A DNA stretch of 64,000 nt from Certhia americana (taxonomy: Eukaryota > Chordata > Aves > Passeriformes > Certhiidae): NCBI GenBank assembly GCA_018697195.1, contig CM031859.1, forward strand, positions 56,732,779 through 56,796,778, written 5' to 3'. Both the position numbers and the translations under genes were made by a program. The notes beneath the pieces were generated by a model. That model searched no databases. It had not been told where the DNA came from and saw nothing but the letters and a program-made list of their open reading frames with translations. How positions within the stretch are numbered: the first letter of the stretch is position 1; every line of letters begins with the position of its first letter. Of the stretch, positions 62,501 through 64,000 are shown piece by piece.

Positions 62501-63603
62501 AAGTCAACATTTGGATCACAAACAATTCAGCTGTAGCACAGGAATGATGAAGTGCTCAGTAACCTATGGGCTCGATCAAAAATGAAAACAGTAAGAAGAG
62601 TTTTATACTATCTAAAGAAATAACTCATAATAATGCACTTTGTTCTTAAATGGCATTGAAAAAAAAAGTTTAAAACAAGACTTACTCTTTGGGCTGTGCT
62701 ACATATGGCAGAATAGCTGTCCCTTGTCCCCTGAAGATGGCTTTGTATGTTTTGCTTAAATTTTGCTTGAAGATGTTCTGAGCATTGACTGATCAGGTAA
62801 TCACCTTTACTCTTGAGGTTGTTTAAACGATCTTCAAATCCTGCTATTTCTTCCATGATAGCCTAAGAAACAGACAAAATTCTTTTGAAGAAATGTGCTG
62901 TGGTGCAGAACATTTTTTCTCCCTCCTTTAAATACTTTTCATCTTCAGATTTGAAAAAAAAAAAAAAAATCTGACAACATGTACTGTCATAGTCAAGCTA
63001 TTGGACTGCATGTTCATTGTAAAGTCATTGTCAAAAGTCTTTACACAGATACCCTAGAGAAACAGCAGTAGTACTGTCATAATGTGCAAACACTCTCTGC
63101 TCAGACCCCAAGACTATGCTTAAACTTCATTTATTGCATGCTCTTCAGGGCTTCTCCAGCTTCTCGTGTGTCTAGAAATGCAAATTAAATCTCATGCTGA
63201 ATCGTATCTCATTCCATAAGCTCTTTCACAGTGGACAGTTCTTTCCATTGACTTTGTTGGAGTCAATTTTTTATCTAAGGAGGTAACTTAAAGAATAACA
63301 CACCAATCACAAATAATTTAAAGATTTCAATATTTGCCATTGAATCTCAGTTTTGGATAGTGGTAGGTTGGATTGTGCCCTCTTTTGTCTTCCAGAAAGC
63401 ATTGGCTATCAAGGTATTAAAACAATTCTCAGTAACAGCAACCATAACAGCACCTTAAATAAAAGCAATGGAGAAAATGCTACAGTCTAATAGAAGAACC
63501 TAGAATTAGAACAACCTAGTAGAGATACCTCTAGTTTCTGCACTTTCTTCTCCATTACTGTTTTATCAACCACATCCAATTTGGTGATCACATTTCTAAA
63601 GTT
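703..63603 (-). CDS. SYNE1: SYNE1 (nesprin-1), partial, 42 coding exons of the spectrin-repeat rod
   Basis: Nesprin-1 is a giant tail-anchored protein of the outer nuclear membrane. Its C-terminal KASH domain binds SUN proteins and its N-terminal CH domains bind actin, so it couples the nucleus to the cytoskeleton; shorter isoforms occur in muscle, Golgi and synapses. Only the rod is present here. Forty-two minus-strand exons (listed separately) have consistent phases and sum to 9033 nt, about 3011 codons. They show heptad coiled coil with the recurrent Trp of spectrin helix A (for example NDWLEDAQEFL, LDWLRWVKTEL, TQWLQSAKERLEFW). Recognition rests on long near-identical stretches to mammalian nesprin-1 such as ATSNIQELQ, MTAGRCHTLL and SSKEEVQSLLEKHK. 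SYNE2 is the main alternative and is rejected because exon order and these motifs fit SYNE1. The gene runs off both ends. The family assignment is recalled, not searched. Confidence 0.96.
1654..1836 (-). CDS. SYNE1: SYNE1 rod exon 41 (EFSKEVDAKSSQ...EKLHQ)
   Basis: 183 nt, 61 codons, phase 0-0, acceptor cttgtactcacag|GAGTTT, donor CACCAG|gtaaga. KSSVLSTGNQLLRLKKVDTA is invariant; ETQWTELLTQIPAVQEKLH follows. Confidence 0.97.
2219..2351 (-). CDS. SYNE1: SYNE1 rod exon 40 (YQSESNELTQWL...HLNSFL)
   Basis: 133 nt (1 nt plus 44 codons), acceptor aacatcttcccag|GTATCAG, donor TTTTTG|gtaagt. TQWLQSAKERLEFWSQQS has paired Trp; VPQELETVRDHLNSFL follows. Confidence 0.96.
3281..3477 (-). CDS. SYNE1: SYNE1 rod exon 39 (HLRSNLTEYQPK...LKHWT)
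   Basis: 197 nt, 65 codons plus 2 nt, acceptor ctctcattacag|CATCTG, donor GACAAG|gtaatg. EYQPKLYQVLDDGKRLL, QLNQLGECWLSNT and RLETILKHWT are conserved. Confidence 0.96.
4900..6055 (+). mobile_element. CR1 LINE fragment (RT region to near 3' end), degraded
   Basis: Landmarks in order: gaggaaccacaggctgctca, agatcatggagcacattctc, gacttcagcatggcctttga (remnant of the AFDT motif), then the 3' end aggctggactagataactg and gatccctttaac. Internal deletions and stops are frequent. It sits in the intron between exons 38 and 39 and ends some 40 bases from the exon 38 donor. Confidence 0.82.
6094..6225 (-). CDS. SYNE1: SYNE1 rod exon 38 (TWMHLDEDYQEL...ITLFQ)
   Basis: 132 nt, 44 codons, phase 0-0, acceptor tgtgcttttag|ACCTGG, donor TTTCAG|gttggt (weak). 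It begins at a helix A Trp; VGLVEETEDRLTDRITLFQ is conserved. A CR1 remnant ends about 40 bases downstream. Confidence 0.96.
6671..6844 (-). CDS. SYNE1: SYNE1 rod exon 37 (EYFQGLESHMIL...EYILE)
   Basis: 174 nt, 58 codons, phase 0-0, acceptor tgaatttttcag|GAATAT, donor CTAGAG|gtgaga. GLESHMILTETLFRKM and AHKRGVELEYILE are conserved. Retained intron sequence would add about 12 residues before a stop. Confidence 0.97.
7397..7965 (+). mobile_element. solo LTR, avian ERVL-type
   Basis: It starts tgtcctggttttgtctggga and ends gggctaagccatgaca, with TG...CA termini. Internal landmarks of a common bird LTR family are present: tcttcttagtagcttgta, tgttgctgagtagtgttta, cagctgacctaaacaggc, and a TTATT/ATTAGT-rich region before ctctcaacccacaaagctta. 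No internal retroviral genes remain. I saw no matching 5-base target duplication. It is antisense to SYNE1 and ends 45 bases from the exon 36 donor. Confidence 0.82.
8011..8211 (-). CDS. SYNE1: SYNE1 rod exon 36 (DKYDELLMIIGSRR...LLEKHK)
   Basis: 201 nt, 67 codons, phase 0-0, acceptor ttttccccccag|GATAAG, donor CATAAG|gtgaga. DELLMIIGSRRSDLNQNMAL and QEKMAGDQKMIVSSKEEV are near-identical to mammals. A solo LTR ends 45 bases downstream of the donor. Confidence 0.97.
8621..8889. repeat. imperfect tandem duplication, unit about 140 bp
   Basis: Copy 1 (8621-8757) and copy 2 (8771-8889) share ttgtagcaagcaagatac, ttttgatctata/ttttcatctata, gatattccaacaa, tatctct and atcatccagtgctacaa in the same order, with small indels. 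Confidence 0.85.
9830..9949 (-). CDS. SYNE1: SYNE1 rod exon 35 (VILQAEEGLKEL...ELSKIQ)
   Basis: 120 nt, 40 codons, phase 0-0, acceptor tttcatatacag|GTCATA, donor ATCCAG|gtatgg. EEGLKELDAGISELKKR and QPSVQELSK are conserved. Confidence 0.96.
11689..11790 (-). CDS. SYNE1: SYNE1 rod exon 34 (NDLKLMFTSVADNK...TEQMQ)
   Basis: 102 nt, 34 codons, phase 0-0, acceptor ttatctcctgtag|AATGAT, donor ATGCAG|gtacta. NDLKLMFTSVADNKYLVLQK matches mammals closely. Confidence 0.96.
12594..12615. repeat. (AAT)n microsatellite
   Basis: About seven AAT units in the intron between exons 33 and 34. A further A/T-rich stretch of TTAATTAATTA type lies at about 12780-12850. Confidence 0.85.
13067..13276 (-). CDS. SYNE1: SYNE1 rod exon 33 (SLAKEIKDITEE...IVTFK)
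   Basis: 210 nt, 70 codons, phase 0-0, acceptor tacaaaattag|TCTCTT, donor TTCAAG|gtatga. DKNKNLFAQIFPD, IEDTLDCLLRRLTLLESVV and NQRCHQMK identify it. Confidence 0.96.
13490..13745 (-). mobile_element. CR1 LINE 3' fragment, reverse orientation
   Basis: On the + strand: catctgggttggattaaaag, then gacatcttcaactacatcag, cttccagggatgggatattc, ctctgggcaacctgctccag, and aaaaatttcttccttacatc. This is the reverse complement of the CR1 3' region. Same transcriptional sense as SYNE1. Confidence 0.82.
14092..14247 (-). CDS. SYNE1: SYNE1 rod exon 32 (AGQVEETLHLEQ...LCKQE)
   Basis: 156 nt, 52 codons, phase 0-0, acceptor cttttgcccag|GCTGGA, donor CAAGAG|gtgagg. HLEQKLYDGVTATSVWLDGV and FVATALLPEE are conserved. 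Confidence 0.96.
14409..14540 (-). CDS. SYNE1: SYNE1 rod exon 31 (LYSRPNRLIPG...EDVSSE)
   Basis: 132 nt, 44 codons, phase 0-0, donor TCTGAG|gtaatt. The acceptor is a tandem ctctcagcag: splicing after the second AG gives LYSRPN, after the first adds one Gln (end 14543). Conserved: LYSRPNRL, MPLYK, LNQAFEDVSS. Confidence 0.95.
15351..15501 (-). CDS. SYNE1: SYNE1 rod exon 30 (EKPDVLSEEL...EKEQL)
   Basis: 151 nt (1 nt plus 50 codons), acceptor cttctgattcag|TGAAAAA, donor CAGCTG|gtagct. RKWESLNQEFSTKQRLLQKA has the conserved Trp. Confidence 0.95.
16547..16653 (-). CDS. SYNE1: SYNE1 rod exon 29 (ELEQELEEQKNLL...EGLSI)
   Basis: 107 nt, 35 codons plus 2 nt, acceptor ttgctgtgctag|GAGCTG, donor ATAAG|gtgtgc. 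KNLLRSVACRGGEILTQQGS is recognisable; the end is a Ser/Thr/Gly linker that appears shorter or more divergent than in mammals. Confidence 0.94.
17268..17399 (-). CDS. SYNE1: SYNE1 rod exon 28 (GSLQEKEESDLD...LQQQK)
   Basis: 132 nt, 44 codons, phase 0-0, acceptor ttaaagcag|GGATCT, donor CAGAAA|gttggt, a weak donor with T at +3 and G at +4. SPSVQEWLAQARTTRSQQQQ carries helix A Trp and a Gln-rich run. Confidence 0.94.
17400..21480 (-). other. long SYNE1 intron between exons 27 and 28, nothing recognised
   Basis: 4.1 kb of AT-rich sequence. A minus-strand open frame at 18924-19154 could encode one hydrophobic segment followed by basic residues, but it lacks an ATG and a good acceptor. No recognisable transposon. 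Confidence 0.6.
21481..21672 (-). CDS. SYNE1: SYNE1 rod exon 27 (NMLVEIEQKVV...KQINIR)
   Basis: 192 nt, 64 codons, phase 0-0, acceptor ttgctgctgcag|AACATG, donor ATTCGG|gtgagt. Conserved blocks are VVALSELSVHNENLL and LKGSLLELQRVLHDKQ. Confidence 0.97.
21673..23426 (-). other. SYNE1 intron between exons 26 and 27, nothing recognised
   Basis: 1.75 kb of unique AT-rich sequence with only chance open frames. Confidence 0.6.
23427..23600 (-). CDS. SYNE1: SYNE1 rod exon 26 (EKLNEQLEEQ...QLVDCQ)
   Basis: 174 nt, 58 codons, phase 0-0, acceptor tttaccccag|GAAAAA, donor TGTCAG|gtaaaa. It contains ALQRYRCEADELDHWLLSTR with the helix A Trp. Confidence 0.96.
24385..24800 (+). mobile_element. CR1 LINE fragment
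   Basis: It starts with caacaagtttgctgatgacac, the RT catalytic KFADDTK segment. It continues through ctgtacctgcaggggagcaa, gcatccacacctggagtact and gtctagttctgtgctcccca, all CR1 consensus landmarks. A solo LTR lies about 120 bases to the right. Confidence 0.84.
24923..25412 (+). mobile_element. solo LTR, second avian ERVL-type subfamily
   Basis: It begins tgtattgggtctggctggga. It then has tgctgataacacagcaatgt, tatggctactgctgagcaca, aaacatctgcctgctgattg and ctttttaacccatcacagg, in the order of a known avian LTR. The 3' terminus is degraded, so the end is approximate. Antisense to SYNE1. Confidence 0.78.
26177..26235 (-). mobile_element. LTR 3'-end fragment, reverse orientation
   Basis: tgtcttggtttaaccccagc followed by tggcaactaagtaccccacc is the reverse complement of the 3' end of the avian ERVL-type LTRs. 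Only about 60 bases are recognisable. Confidence 0.6.
26502..26599. repeat. compound TA/CA microsatellite
   Basis: (TA)n at about 26502-26513, (CA)n to 26540, (AT)n at about 26542-26565, then mixed CA and TA repeats. Likely polymorphic. Confidence 0.95.
26609..26667. repeat. inverted repeat (hairpin)
   Basis: Arms cagccagaagaaacttggaa and ttccaagttgtttctggctg are complementary over about 20 bases with few mismatches, extended by ATAT/ATGT towards the centre, with almost no loop. It adjoins the microsatellite. Confidence 0.85.
26812..27006 (-). CDS. SYNE1: SYNE1 rod exon 25 (ALMDEILMLQEE...RQLLE)
   Basis: 195 nt, 65 codons, phase 0-0, acceptor ttctaaatag|GCTTTG, donor TTAGAG|gtacaa. ALQSTLTVLAERMATIRMKA and ASGKRQLLE are nearly identical to mammals. 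Confidence 0.97.
27869..28030 (-). CDS. SYNE1: SYNE1 rod exon 24 (ISEKQRTLYEAL...QMAEHQ)
   Basis: 162 nt, 54 codons, phase 0-0, acceptor attcttcttcag|ATCAG, donor CATCAG|gtaaaa. EALERQQKYQDTLQSISTKM is the diagnostic block. Confidence 0.96.
28805..28972 (-). CDS. SYNE1: SYNE1 rod exon 23 (DIAYYQALSA...WETLKNV)
   Basis: 168 nt, 56 codons, phase 0-0, acceptor tgcttgtag|GACATT, donor AATGTG|gtaagt. The start DIAYYQALSAEQLQ and the Trp segment DLQRSWETLKNV are conserved; the middle (SSTSATPEFYEPGLESSSSA) is a linker. Confidence 0.96.
29765..30112 (+). mobile_element. CR1 LINE 3' fragment
   Basis: Landmarks: ctgagcactgggacaggttg, cccagggaagttgcagggtc, gggccagatggactttggag, gtcccttcaacctgaaccat and a terminal ttctgtgattccg resembling the CR1 3' tail. 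Intron between exons 22 and 23. Confidence 0.86.
30113..33242 (-). other. right part of SYNE1 intron between exons 22 and 23
   Basis: Right of the CR1 fragment the intron is unique, AT-rich sequence. Open frames at 30599-30838 and 30958-31215 on the + strand resemble nothing I know. Confidence 0.6.
33243..33383 (-). CDS. SYNE1: SYNE1 linker exon 22 (MTAGRCHTLL...ASVNQ)
   Basis: 141 nt, 47 codons, phase 0-0, acceptor ctgtggcag|ATGACT, donor AACCAG|gtacct. Unlike its neighbours it has no heptad pattern: it is rich in Ser, Pro, Glu and Thr (EESGEEGTNSEISSPP, RSPSPVANT), so probably a disordered hinge or phosphorylated linker. Every residue agrees with mammalian nesprin-1 as I remember it. It begins with Met, so it could itself be a start for a short product. 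Confidence 0.97.
34423..34617 (-). CDS. SYNE1: SYNE1 rod exon 21 (ELAQKIKGYQ...HPSVVM)
   Basis: 195 nt, 65 codons, phase 0-0, acceptor gtttcctcag|GAGCTG, donor GTTATG|gtaagc. ASLNSKCKMLTMKAKHATML is essentially the mammalian sequence; the C-terminal end (DLLPAHPTHPSVVM) leaves the coiled coil for a Pro-rich linker. Immediately upstream lies a CpG island, and an in-frame ATG sits four codons into the intron (34627-34629), so this exon may also begin a short isoform. Confidence 0.97.
34618..34629 (-). CDS. possible alternative N-terminus (MFPQ) by read-through of the exon 21 acceptor
   Basis: If transcription starts in the adjacent CpG island and the acceptor is not used, ATG TTT CCT CAG runs in frame into the exon that begins ELAQK. 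An in-frame TGA at 34684-34686 closes the frame upstream, so this ATG is the first Met in frame. The context has A at -3. An out-of-frame ATG at 34680-34682 lies upstream and could reduce its use. Inference only. Confidence 0.35.
34640..34930 (-). promoter_or_regulatory. intragenic CpG island, candidate internal promoter
   Basis: By my count, about 36 CpG dinucleotides fall within 34681-34920, in a block that is clearly GC-rich, inside a 64 kb window that is otherwise AT-rich and CpG-poor. It has GC-box-like sequence (ggcgggg near 34825) and no TATA box that I can see. It ends some 25 bases from the acceptor of exon 21. On the minus strand, GAAC|gtgagg with its cut at 34901/34900 could serve as donor of a noncoding first exon. 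SYNE1 is known to make short isoforms, including the synaptic CPG2, from internal starts in this general part of the gene. The link to CPG2 is my inference. Confidence 0.65.
34931..37037 (-). other. SYNE1 intron upstream of the CpG island
   Basis: AT-rich unique sequence falling off sharply from the CpG island. AT-rich palindromic stretch at about 36520-36570. This would be the upstream region of the proposed internal promoter. Confidence 0.55.
37038..37073 (-). CDS. possible 12-codon cassette microexon in SYNE1
   Basis: A 36 nt open segment encoding ESDQHFREILPE lies between aaatgcag|GAG and CGGAG|gtagga. It is phase 0 on both sides, so it could sit between the exons ending SHNE and starting ELAQ without changing frame. 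A second AG nine bases upstream would give 45 nt (to 37082), adding QMQ. I do not recall an equivalent in the mammalian reference protein, so it may be alternative or a chance pattern. Confidence 0.35.
37988..38131 (-). CDS. SYNE1: SYNE1 rod exon 20 (EAVVQYEQYEQ...QISHNE)
   Basis: 144 nt, 48 codons, phase 0-0, acceptor cttctctag|GAAGCA, donor AATGAG|gtatgg. VQYEQYEQEMKHLQQMIE and KPIATSNIQELQ are nearly invariant. Confidence 0.96.
39361..39543 (-). CDS. SYNE1: SYNE1 rod exon 19 (HLLTEMESLKPK...QCNIMQ), GC donor
   Basis: 183 nt, 61 codons, phase 0-0. The acceptor tgtttctag|CATCTG is standard, but the donor is ATGCAG|gcaagt, a GC-AG intron with otherwise ideal consensus. The only nearby GT, four bases further on, would break the frame. 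Motifs: SALRIPEEVV and AALRLQEEASRLQH-type (here SALRLQEEASRLQHTAIQQ). Confidence 0.95.
40261..40305. repeat. homopurine tract (45 nt)
   Basis: Uninterrupted A/G with a run of 13 A. Simple sequence in the intron between exons 18 and 19. Confidence 0.9.
40540..40760 (-). mobile_element. possible degraded LTR-like block
   Basis: This block is more GC-rich than the surrounding intron. Read on the minus strand it has caataaagacaccttttgcc after a stretch rich in CCCAGGG and CTGG, an arrangement reminiscent of an LTR R region with its poly(A) signal. I do not recognise the family and see no clear termini. Confidence 0.3.
41670..41792 (-). CDS. SYNE1: SYNE1 rod exon 18 (DMKKFEIEL...QLSHRQ)
   Basis: 123 nt, 41 codons, phase 0-0, acceptor tgtattacag|GATATG, donor AGACAG|gtaaaa. 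LRALQAALEQAQATLTSPEL matches mammals closely. Confidence 0.96.
42490..42675 (-). CDS. SYNE1: SYNE1 rod exon 17 (SILDESGEIHGD...LQDAAK)
   Basis: 186 nt, 62 codons, phase 0-0, acceptor ctccacctag|AGC, donor GCCAAG|gtaaat. YLASVYCTEGMSQQVLELGR is the identifying block. Confidence 0.96.
43965..44102 (-). CDS. SYNE1: SYNE1 rod exon 16 (AASHLEEYNEM...KAYQ)
   Basis: 138 nt, 46 codons, phase 0-0, acceptor tttatccag|GCTGCT, donor CCAG|gtgatt. ASHLEEYNEMLEFILKWIEK carries the helix A Trp. Confidence 0.96.
44471..44507. repeat. (CT)n followed by a run of 28 T
   Basis: ctctctctct then an uninterrupted T run, ending tacag. It resembles a 3' splice site on the + strand, but no + strand exon follows it. 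Confidence 0.9.
45141..45190. repeat. 21-bp tandem repeat, about 2.4 copies
   Basis: tatacaggcttttctattga is repeated with one differing base between copies, then a partial third copy tatacaggc. Confidence 0.9.
45596..45778 (-). CDS. SYNE1: SYNE1 rod exon 15 (ILGDELDSCN...AAKLSQ)
   Basis: 183 nt, 61 codons, phase 0-0, acceptor ttctgtctag|ATCCTT, donor TCAG|gtatga. It contains LTTLHQQTIRQAEYR, nearly identical in mammals. Confidence 0.96.
46493..46790 (-). mobile_element. CR1 LINE 3' fragment, reverse orientation
   Basis: On the + strand it begins tcacagaatcatagaacagg and ttaggttggaagtgacc, the reverse complement of the CR1 3' end. It continues with tctctgggcaacctgttct and aaagaagttcttccttatgc. 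Intron between exons 14 and 15. Confidence 0.86.
47061..47940 (-). other. SYNE1 intron sequence before exon 14, nothing recognised
   Basis: Unique AT-rich sequence with a short poly(A) run near 47155. No element recognised. Confidence 0.6.
47941..48093 (-). CDS. SYNE1: SYNE1 rod exon 14 (IQTKERETQQ...KLEQK)
   Basis: 153 nt, 51 codons, phase 0-0, acceptor tttttgacag|ATTCAA, donor CAAAAG|gtaaga. Charged coiled coil with ANELNTILSKLKKKTNDIAQ. Confidence 0.95.
48287..48442 (-). CDS. SYNE1: SYNE1 rod exon 13 (SLFGEVTAHRQ...TVQDQ)
   Basis: 156 nt, 52 codons, phase 0-0, acceptor tgtcattag|TCTCTC, donor GATCAG|gtaaaa. The motif NKYLGLYTILPSELSLHLAE identifies it. Confidence 0.96.
48684..48849 (-). 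CDS. SYNE1: SYNE1 rod exon 12 (MQQKVKKGMK...QLQELQ)
   Basis: 166 nt (1 nt plus 55 codons), acceptor tttccaaag|TATGCA, donor CTGCAG|gtatac. Helix A Trp is in VKSWIQETKEYLLSPDAEVD. Confidence 0.96.
50320..50582 (-). CDS. SYNE1: SYNE1 rod exon 11 (IQKATTAIDQLQ...MQDRCH)
   Basis: 263 nt, 87 codons plus 2 nt, acceptor ttccatag|ATTCAG, donor CCACAA|gtaagg. It reads SSVEKASKTELMELLDYHGSF, and ends MQEIKAMQDRCH, then a split Asn codon. Confidence 0.96.
50918..51015. repeat. direct duplication, 42 bp unit, offset 56
   Basis: The segment starting tgctgtctgggcataaataa at 50918 recurs at 50974 with no difference over 42 bases, so the duplication is recent. Confidence 0.93.
51108..51172. repeat. homopurine tract (65 nt, A/G only)
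   Basis: Uninterrupted purines, A-rich with GAGA and GAAGAA runs, on the + strand. On the SYNE1 sense strand it is a pyrimidine tract inside the intron between exons 10 and 11, several hundred bases from the nearest acceptor. Confidence 0.95.
51468..51686 (-). CDS. SYNE1: SYNE1 rod exon 10 (TLVSIVSSFHEK...GFNDK)
   Basis: 219 nt, 73 codons, phase 0-0, acceptor ctttttcag|ACTCTC, donor GATAAG|gtaaat. The block SRSMTTVWQRWTRLRNVAQE with paired Trp residues is almost identical to mammalian nesprin-1. Confidence 0.97.
52720..52864 (-). CDS. SYNE1: SYNE1 rod exon 9 (CASEWQEYQ...LLTHK)
   Basis: 145 nt (1 nt plus 48 codons), acceptor tttgtttaag|ATG, donor CATAAG|gtaagg. It contains the helix A Trp in EWQEYQTSRQKVIELMNDAE and the conserved SSHEAEEKL. 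Confidence 0.95.
53532..53869 (-). CDS. SYNE1: SYNE1 rod exon 8 (ATLNKVYSLCQRYYQ...EQLQ)
   Basis: 338 nt, 112 codons plus 2 nt, acceptor tatttcag|GCTACC, donor CAAAG|gtatag. It holds NDWLEDAQEFLQLARNGLDV and HVEFFSTESQF. The 3' part (LEEKAKGTEQEAKTQQEQ) is more divergent from mammals, as I recall them, than the 5' part. Confidence 0.96.
54047..56207 (-). CDS. SYNE1: SYNE1 giant rod exon 7 (SDAESTNVHLE...EAIHMRQ)
   Basis: A single uninterrupted 2161 nt exon (1 nt plus 720 codons), acceptor gatgacag|ATCTGATG, donor AGACAG|gttagt. It encodes about six to seven tandem spectrin repeats. The helix A Trp residues are visible in QRWTQLEDL, MEWAEEQQ, GLWAQGRDL, CHWLKQADI, QAWQEKLKSL and LDWLRWVKTEL. 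Most other exons here are 100-270 nt, so this one is roughly ten times longer. I believe mammalian SYNE1 has an equivalent oversized exon, which would make it ancestral, probably by intron loss. Conserved stretches include NLGLNERQELQK, ALSEKTQFLMAVFQATNQI and STGQPWQPDEML. Confidence 0.98.
56961..57226 (-). CDS. SYNE1: SYNE1 rod exon 6 (EFSQKLQSKQ...EWDNLA)
   Basis: 266 nt, 88 codons plus 2 nt; the split Arg codon is completed by the giant exon. Acceptor tctttttcag|GAATTC, donor GGCTAG|gtaaaa. Motifs are ESPEHKEIGELSNQWLDLC and REEDLQRTRDYHDRMNVVEV, both hallmarks of nesprin-1. Confidence 0.96.
57227..58907 (-). other. SYNE1 intron between exons 5 and 6, nothing recognised
   Basis: 1.7 kb of unique sequence. 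Open frames here are short and show no coiled-coil or family resemblance. Confidence 0.6.
58908..59084 (-). CDS. SYNE1: SYNE1 rod exon 5 (IEQQIMHSQ...NMVLQVK)
   Basis: 177 nt, 59 codons, phase 0-0, acceptor cttccag|ATTGAG, donor GTTAAG|gtaagg. It carries two Trp-centred segments, QGWEEIKQLKAELWIYFQDA, followed by DQQLQNLKRRRAELELNIAQ, a spectrin-repeat pattern. Confidence 0.96.
59085..61726 (-). other. SYNE1 introns flanking exon 4, nothing recognised
   Basis: 59085-60540 and 60667-61726 are AT-rich unique sequence. The + strand open frame at 59603-59938 is hydrophobic by composition only. Confidence 0.6.
60541..60666 (-). CDS. SYNE1: SYNE1 rod exon 4 (VKHFRALQEQ...LTKQT)
   Basis: 126 nt, 42 codons, phase 0-0, acceptor ttcccgcag|GTT, donor AAACG|gtacaag. 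The motif ALQEQANTYLDLLCSMCDL is nearly invariant in nesprin-1. Confidence 0.96.
61727..61873 (-). CDS. SYNE1: SYNE1 rod exon 3 (VYQTLEHELQKH...DAVKQ)
   Basis: 147 nt, 49 codons, phase 0-0, between ttgtttag|GTG and CAG|gtaaaa. It contains LEHELQKHVNHQDTLQQCQ and the spectrin helix A Trp in QTWLSTVQSEL. The mammalian protein has the same block at this position. Confidence 0.96.
62686..62862 (-). CDS. SYNE1: SYNE1 rod exon 2 (AIMEEIAG...CSTAQR)
   Basis: 177 nt, 59 codons, phase 0-0. The acceptor is tttcttag|GCTATC and the donor CCAAAGA|gtaagt. It encodes coiled coil with FEDRLNNLKSKGDYL and the ICSTAQR ending found in mammalian nesprin-1. Confidence 0.95.
63529..63603 (-). CDS. SYNE1: SYNE1 rod exon 1 of window (NFRNVITK...QKLE)
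   Basis: The low-coordinate edge is a clear donor, CTAGAG|gtatct. The reading frame NFRNVITKLD...KVQKLE is open and in phase with the next exon. The 5' edge is uncertain: an in-frame TGA upstream limits it, leaving acceptors at gacaag|AAC (75 nt, phase 0) or actttag|AAAT. Neither has a good pyrimidine tract. Confidence 0.65.
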
Positions 63604-64000
63604 CTTGTCAGCAGATCCATACCAAGAAAATTTTCAATTTAAAGGGGTTTATTTTTCAACCTTAAAAGTGCTAGAACAAAAAAATACCTCTAGAGTAAAA
63701 TGACCAAAATCCAGTTTTTGTGGTTCATTTCCTGTGAAGTCTCAGGGAAAATCTGACACAGAATTCAGATCACAGTACAACAAAGTTCTTTGCGAAAATG
63801 CAGTTTCATCCAAGAAATGATGCTAACAAGTCAGATTTTTAAATTGTGTTAATGACACTGATGCCTATTTACACAGTTAGCAGTAGGATAAATAAAATAG
63901 GGGAATGATAAATAATTAGAGCTCTTGAGTGGAGGCAAAGAAGCAAAGAAGAAAAATTCTATTTTACAAAGGAAGATCACCAATAGCAAACACACCTTGT

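Noticed and set aside
1..64000. SYNE2 (nesprin-2) as the identity of the gene
   Set aside because: Exon order and blocks such as MTAGRCHTLL, LYSRPNRL and RSMTTVWQRWTRLR fit nesprin-1. A protein search would settle it; a better hit to SYNE2 would refute my call.
1..64000. CRISPR arrays, bacterial operons, tRNA or rRNA genes
   Set aside because: None seen. The intron-exon structure and repeats are those of vertebrate nuclear DNA.

Overview
The window is vertebrate genomic DNA, almost certainly from a bird. It lies entirely inside one gene, read on the minus strand. I recognise the gene as SYNE1 (nesprin-1), the giant spectrin-repeat protein of the nuclear envelope (LINC complex). Avian origin is inferred from CR1 LINE fragments, from solo LTRs that resemble the bird ERVL-type family, and from short introns. 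I cannot name the species.

Forty-two coding exons can be placed, running from 63603 (5') down to 703 (3'). Their phases join without a break into 9033 nt, about 3011 codons. Everything encoded is spectrin-repeat rod, apart from two less helical linkers, at 33243-33383 and across the 16547/15351 exon junction. The N-terminal actin-binding CH domains and the C-terminal KASH membrane anchor lie outside the window. The exon order matches the mammalian protein as I remember it, with no exon missing. One exon is exceptional: 54047-56207 is 2161 nt, whereas most others are 100-270 nt.

Layout in the direction of transcription: 63.6-57 kb holds six rod exons; 56.2-54.0 kb is the giant exon; 53.9-37.9 kb holds thirteen rod exons, including one intron with a GC donor; 37.0 kb has a possible microexon; 34.9-34.4 kb has an intragenic CpG island touching the exon that begins ELAQK; 33.3 kb is a Ser/Pro/Glu-rich linker exon starting with Met; 29.0-0.7 kb holds the remaining 20 rod exons.

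Introns are AT-rich. They contain six CR1 fragments, two near-complete solo LTRs, one LTR fragment, a CA/TA microsatellite beside an inverted repeat, homopurine tracts and a few local duplications. I found no other gene, RNA gene or CRISPR array.

The best candidate for hidden biology is the CpG island at 34640-34930. It looks like an internal promoter for a short nesprin-1 isoform. Reading through the adjacent splice acceptor gives an in-frame ATG four codons before the exon, with an in-frame stop further upstream. The known brain short product of this locus, CPG2, comes from this general part of SYNE1, but I cannot confirm that this is its start.
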